Below are positions 61,287-64,000 of a stretch of 64,000 nt of DNA, one piece after another. How positions within the stretch are numbered: position 1 is the stretch's first letter; every line of letters begins with the position of its first letter. This DNA comes from Amaurobius ferox (taxonomy: Eukaryota > Arthropoda > Arachnida > Araneae > Amaurobiidae). The DNA lies in contig OX578135.1 in assembly GCA_951213105.1 (NCBI GenBank), forward strand, positions 162,967,250-163,031,249, read 5' to 3'. The notes beneath the pieces were generated by a model. The model saw only the letters and a program-made list of their open reading frames with translations, had not been told where the DNA came from and made no database searches. The position numbers were made by a program, and so were the translations under genes.

Positions 61287-62560
61287 GTAATTAAAAATTT
61301 TTCTATTTTTTAACTATTTATTTTATAATATTTGAATATTGTCTTAATTATGTTTTATATCAGTGTAGTTATGTTCTTTTTCCATGCTTTTGAAATATTT
61401 TATTATCAGAAAGAAGTCTTATCAAAACTATAACATAAATAAAACATATGGAAATATTCAGCATACCATGCTTATCATATCACAATTTATTTTATACTAG
61501 AAAATGTACCTGTCATATAAAGCAGGGATTCAATGAATTCATTCATTAAATTTTTCAAAAGATGACAGAGCTGATATTGGATAAATGAATTCCTGTTGTA
61601 AATTGCAGGCAGCAATAGTTACAAAATAAGTTTCAAATAATTAGACTTTTGCAGGTTTTTATAGAAATCTGACATCTAGTTGTCCCTTTCTTGGTGACGA
61701 AGAAAGCTATTTCTTTCCTTCAAAACTGGTCAACACTATTATTTTGTGTATTTCTCTCTTTATGAATGTTTTTTGAATTTTATTACATTAGCAGAAGTTT
61801 AAGATACAAACTTACATGAGTCAGGTTTTATCTGACAAACTTGCACTTGTAGCAAAGGAAATTGTCTACCAGCAACCCAACCGGAACCTGCAACAGAGAA
61901 AACTGTTGACCCTCAAGCTGCCTTGAATACCAGACCCACGACTTGCAATAGATTTGTATTTTAAAATTCTATTCAGTAGGTTTTAAATCTCATGCATATG
62001 TGCAATTTTTTGCAGTTTGTAACCCCCATTTATGCATTTATCCAGTTATTTTCATAAAAAAGAAGTGTGACATTGCATAGCTTTCAGAACCAGTTTTTTC
62101 TGGCAGACCTGCAACTAAACCAGTAGCTTGAAAAGTATAGGAAACCCAACCTGCAACTTGAATAATAAAGGAAACCCATCCCAATGTAGGACTCTAGTTT
62201 GAACTATATGTATAATCTTTCAAAAATAGTTTTAGTTTTAGAAACATACAATAGATGGTTGTACCAATAAAAATGGCAGCTGTATTGAGACAGAACAATT
62301 TTGACTATTAATTTCATAATTTTTAAACTAATTCAAATTAAAAAAAAAAAAATCTCAATGAGGTGTTTCCTTTTTGGAGTCGAGGTACTTCTATATCAAA
62401 TTTCATGTCTCTGAGTCAATGAGATTTCCTACTACAAGACCAACAGACAGACAGACAAATCTCTTATTTCATTATTATAGATCTTAATTAATGAAATTGA
62501 TTTGTAGATATTGTTACTACATTCAAGTCTCTTAATGAAATGTGAAACTTTTTTTAATAG
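61287..62560. other. Intron of 1.27 kb
   Basis: A+T-rich. A segment at about 62360-62460 (aaatttcatgtctctgagtc then a (CAGA)n run) resembles LINE 3' tails seen with gacagacagac tracts, as near 24885 in the Penelope element, but it is too short to classify. Confidence 0.5.
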
Positions 62561-62713
62561 GAATTGAGTGATTGGGAGCCTGGAATAACTTTTGGAGGCC
62601 ATTTTTCACCAGTTCTAGATATTGACTGGGATCTGGAAGGAGCATATGTAATGAGTTGTAGCACTGATCAAACAACTAGAATACATGCTCCATTTGTTAC
62701 ATCTAGTGGAAAA
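62561..62713 (+). CDS. ELP2: ELP2 exon 8 in window (last visible)
   Basis: A 153-bp, 51-codon exon with acceptor tttttaatag and donor GTAAAA at 62714. It encodes ELSDWEPGITFGGHFSPVLD, then IDWDLEGAYVMSCSTDQTTR and IHAPFVTSSGK. GGHFSPVLDIDWD and STDQTTRIHAP are a full WD blade with family-typical residues. Phase 0. The next expected segment of the family was not found in the remaining 1.3 kb, so the gene continues beyond the window. Confidence 0.94.
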
Positions 62714-64000
62714 GTAAAATATATTTTTATTCTTTAATATATATGTTGGCTACAAAATATTTATGTGTTTATTTAAATATTTTAAAGAAATAGGTCTTGA
62801 ACATACATTTAGTACCACATATACTCACATATAAAAAGAAAAAAATCAGTAAAAAATCTAAAATCTGCATATAAACTGGCCTCCAACTTCAAACTGGAAT
62901 ATTTGAAAAAATATGTACAATATATCTGCTCCATACGTTCCAAAATTTAGCTAATACACTAATTTTCTTTTAATGTACAAGCTTTTTCAACAATAACAAT
63001 CAACATGCATGGTTAAAAATGTGAATTTCTATAGCATCATCCCTATTTTTTGTCAAAAGTGACAACTATGAAATTTTATATATACTAGTTGTTCATTTTC
63101 TGTTATGCAATTACATGAGAAGTAAGACTTTCATTTGTCTTAAAGACCCTATTTAATACAAAGAATTATTATTTTGATAATGAAATAATTATTAATTCAT
63201 ATTTTGATTATTATTAATAATTATTATTTTGATTATGAAAACATAGAGTAACGTTAATTGTATTAAAGAATTTTTTTTTTCTATTTCTGAATTATGAAGG
63301 ATTACTTTTTTTTTAATTGTCTATGTATAAGCTGACCTCCCTTCCCTCAATTTTCTGCTTTTCTTTTGTCCTATATTTCTCAACATGCATCAGTATATTC
63401 AGTCATTTTTTGTTTTCTAAGAATTAGTCATTTTCATTTAGTTTGTCATGAAAAGTAGATTCTAAATATCAAGTTACATAGTAATTTATTTTTTATTATG
63501 CTAACTTGATTTTCAAGTTAGCATAATAAAAATATAGTTCAATAACATGTATGCCAATAGAAAATAATTTTATGTCTATTACCAAGAATTGAGCCTTGTA
63601 TTTTCATAATAATAAATTCAAATAAAGCCTAAATACTTCAGTAACTGATAACATAAGTGTTTAAATCTTACATAATAAATATGCACTCAATCCTATTTCC
63701 TTTCAATAGTAAAGGACTGTTTACAACAATCTGGATGTTTAAATACTGTTGGCACATGTATCTATTAGCAGCAAATCCTGAATCCAAAATTGGGATGCCT
63801 CATGCAGCCTTCTAATTTAACAACTATTAGTGCCTAATAAAAATGCTTTGCAATTATTTCTATTATTTATTAATTTTTAAACTTTACTGCATAATAATTT
63901 TTTCAATTAACTTTTTGCTAGAATGAAGATGGGTGAGGTAAGAATCCTAGTTTGGAATCCAGAATACACCACTGATATAGTGATCAAACTTTGTATAGTG
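62714..64000. other. Start of the next ELP2 intron
   Basis: A+T-rich, no exon or transposon recognised. It contains the hairpin listed at 63490-63532. Confidence 0.6.
63490..63532. repeat. Perfect 20-bp inverted repeat with 3-base loop
   Basis: Left arm tttttattatgctaacttga (63490-63509), loop ttt, right arm its exact complement (63513-63532). No A-only or AT-only simplicity explains the central gctaacttga. Confidence 0.9.

Larger units (their letters stand above)
492..62713 (+). other. ELP2: ELP2 (Elongator subunit 2) gene, internal part with eight exons
   Basis: This is the host gene that spans the window. Elp2 is a double seven-bladed WD40 protein that scaffolds the Elongator complex with Elp1 and Elp3; Elongator modifies wobble uridine of tRNAs in the cytoplasm. 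Eight exons (492-645, 11572-11643, 27455-27589, 36272-36412, 41799-41882, 41997-42100, 61164-61286, 62561-62713) total 966 bases, about 322 codons, in one open frame. Signature Elp2 segments appear in family order: TISFGNGFGLD, LDGHEDWIQ, SASQDCYIRIWK, LSGHENWIYSVQW, STSMDKTMIIWE, RVGEIGGNTLGF and STDQTTRIHAP. The first five introns have phase 1 and the last two phase 0. Human ELP2 is about 830 residues, so the start and the second propeller's remainder lie outside. I identified the family from recalled conservation, without a database search. Confidence 0.93.

Overview
This is a eukaryotic window, about 70% A+T by eye. Its only host gene I can recognise is ELP2, the WD40 scaffold subunit of the Elongator complex. 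Eight consecutive internal exons lie on the + strand between 492 and 62713. They join in frame without a stop into about 322 residues, and every junction has an AG acceptor and a GT donor. The gene runs off both ends of the window. Nearly everything else is intron, and the introns (about 10.9, 15.9, 8.7, 5.4, 0.11, 19.1 and 1.3 kb) are filled with transposable elements. Long A+T-rich introns, Penelope-like and piggyBac elements, many hAT elements and tRNA-derived SINEs suggest an arthropod, most likely a spider or another arachnid. That placement is inference.

Layout. Intron 492-exon side to 11572: a complete tRNA-derived SINE (2120-2352), a 22-bp minisatellite (3331-3467), a BED-finger fragment (3707-3896), a 1.9-kb segment between 134-bp direct repeats (3930-6060), a complete but decayed hAT transposon (6161-9269), and a 63-bp poly(A)-tailed retro-insertion (10803-10865). 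Intron 11644-27454: a non-coding LTR retrotransposon of family A (copy A2, about 13035-27058, minus). Its interior holds a solo LTR of the same family (13965-15829) and a 58-bp insertion (17384-17441). Its right LTR holds three separate insertions: a terminal-inverted-repeat (TIR) element E (19769-21797), a solo LTR of family B (22260-23366) and a Penelope-like element (23568-26847). Intron 27590-36271: a mariner-type element (28694-31161) and two non-autonomous hAT-type elements (31820-33286, 33845-34853). Intron 36413-41798: degenerate tandem repeats and microsatellites only.

Intron 42101-61163 is the most layered. A second E element (42530 to about 55826) contains a non-autonomous hAT (42839-45699), a fold-back insertion (46121 to about 47066) and a complete family-A LTR element (A1, 47615-55078). 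The right LTR of A1 is split by a family-B solo LTR (53743-54594). Immediately right of E is a short element with 30-bp perfect inverted repeats (55820-57126). A piggyBac element nested inside an opposite-orientation relative of itself follows (58237-60762).

No transposase or reverse transcriptase in the window looks intact. Target-site duplications fix most boundaries to the base, so the relative order of insertions can be read directly. I found no CRISPR array, operon, rRNA gene or other bacterial-type system, and no convincing previously undescribed biochemical system. The strongest unusual features are the nested transposon stacks, the piggyBac self-nesting, the two family-B LTRs at nearly the same place in family-A LTRs, and a hammerhead-ribozyme-like core in the Penelope element.
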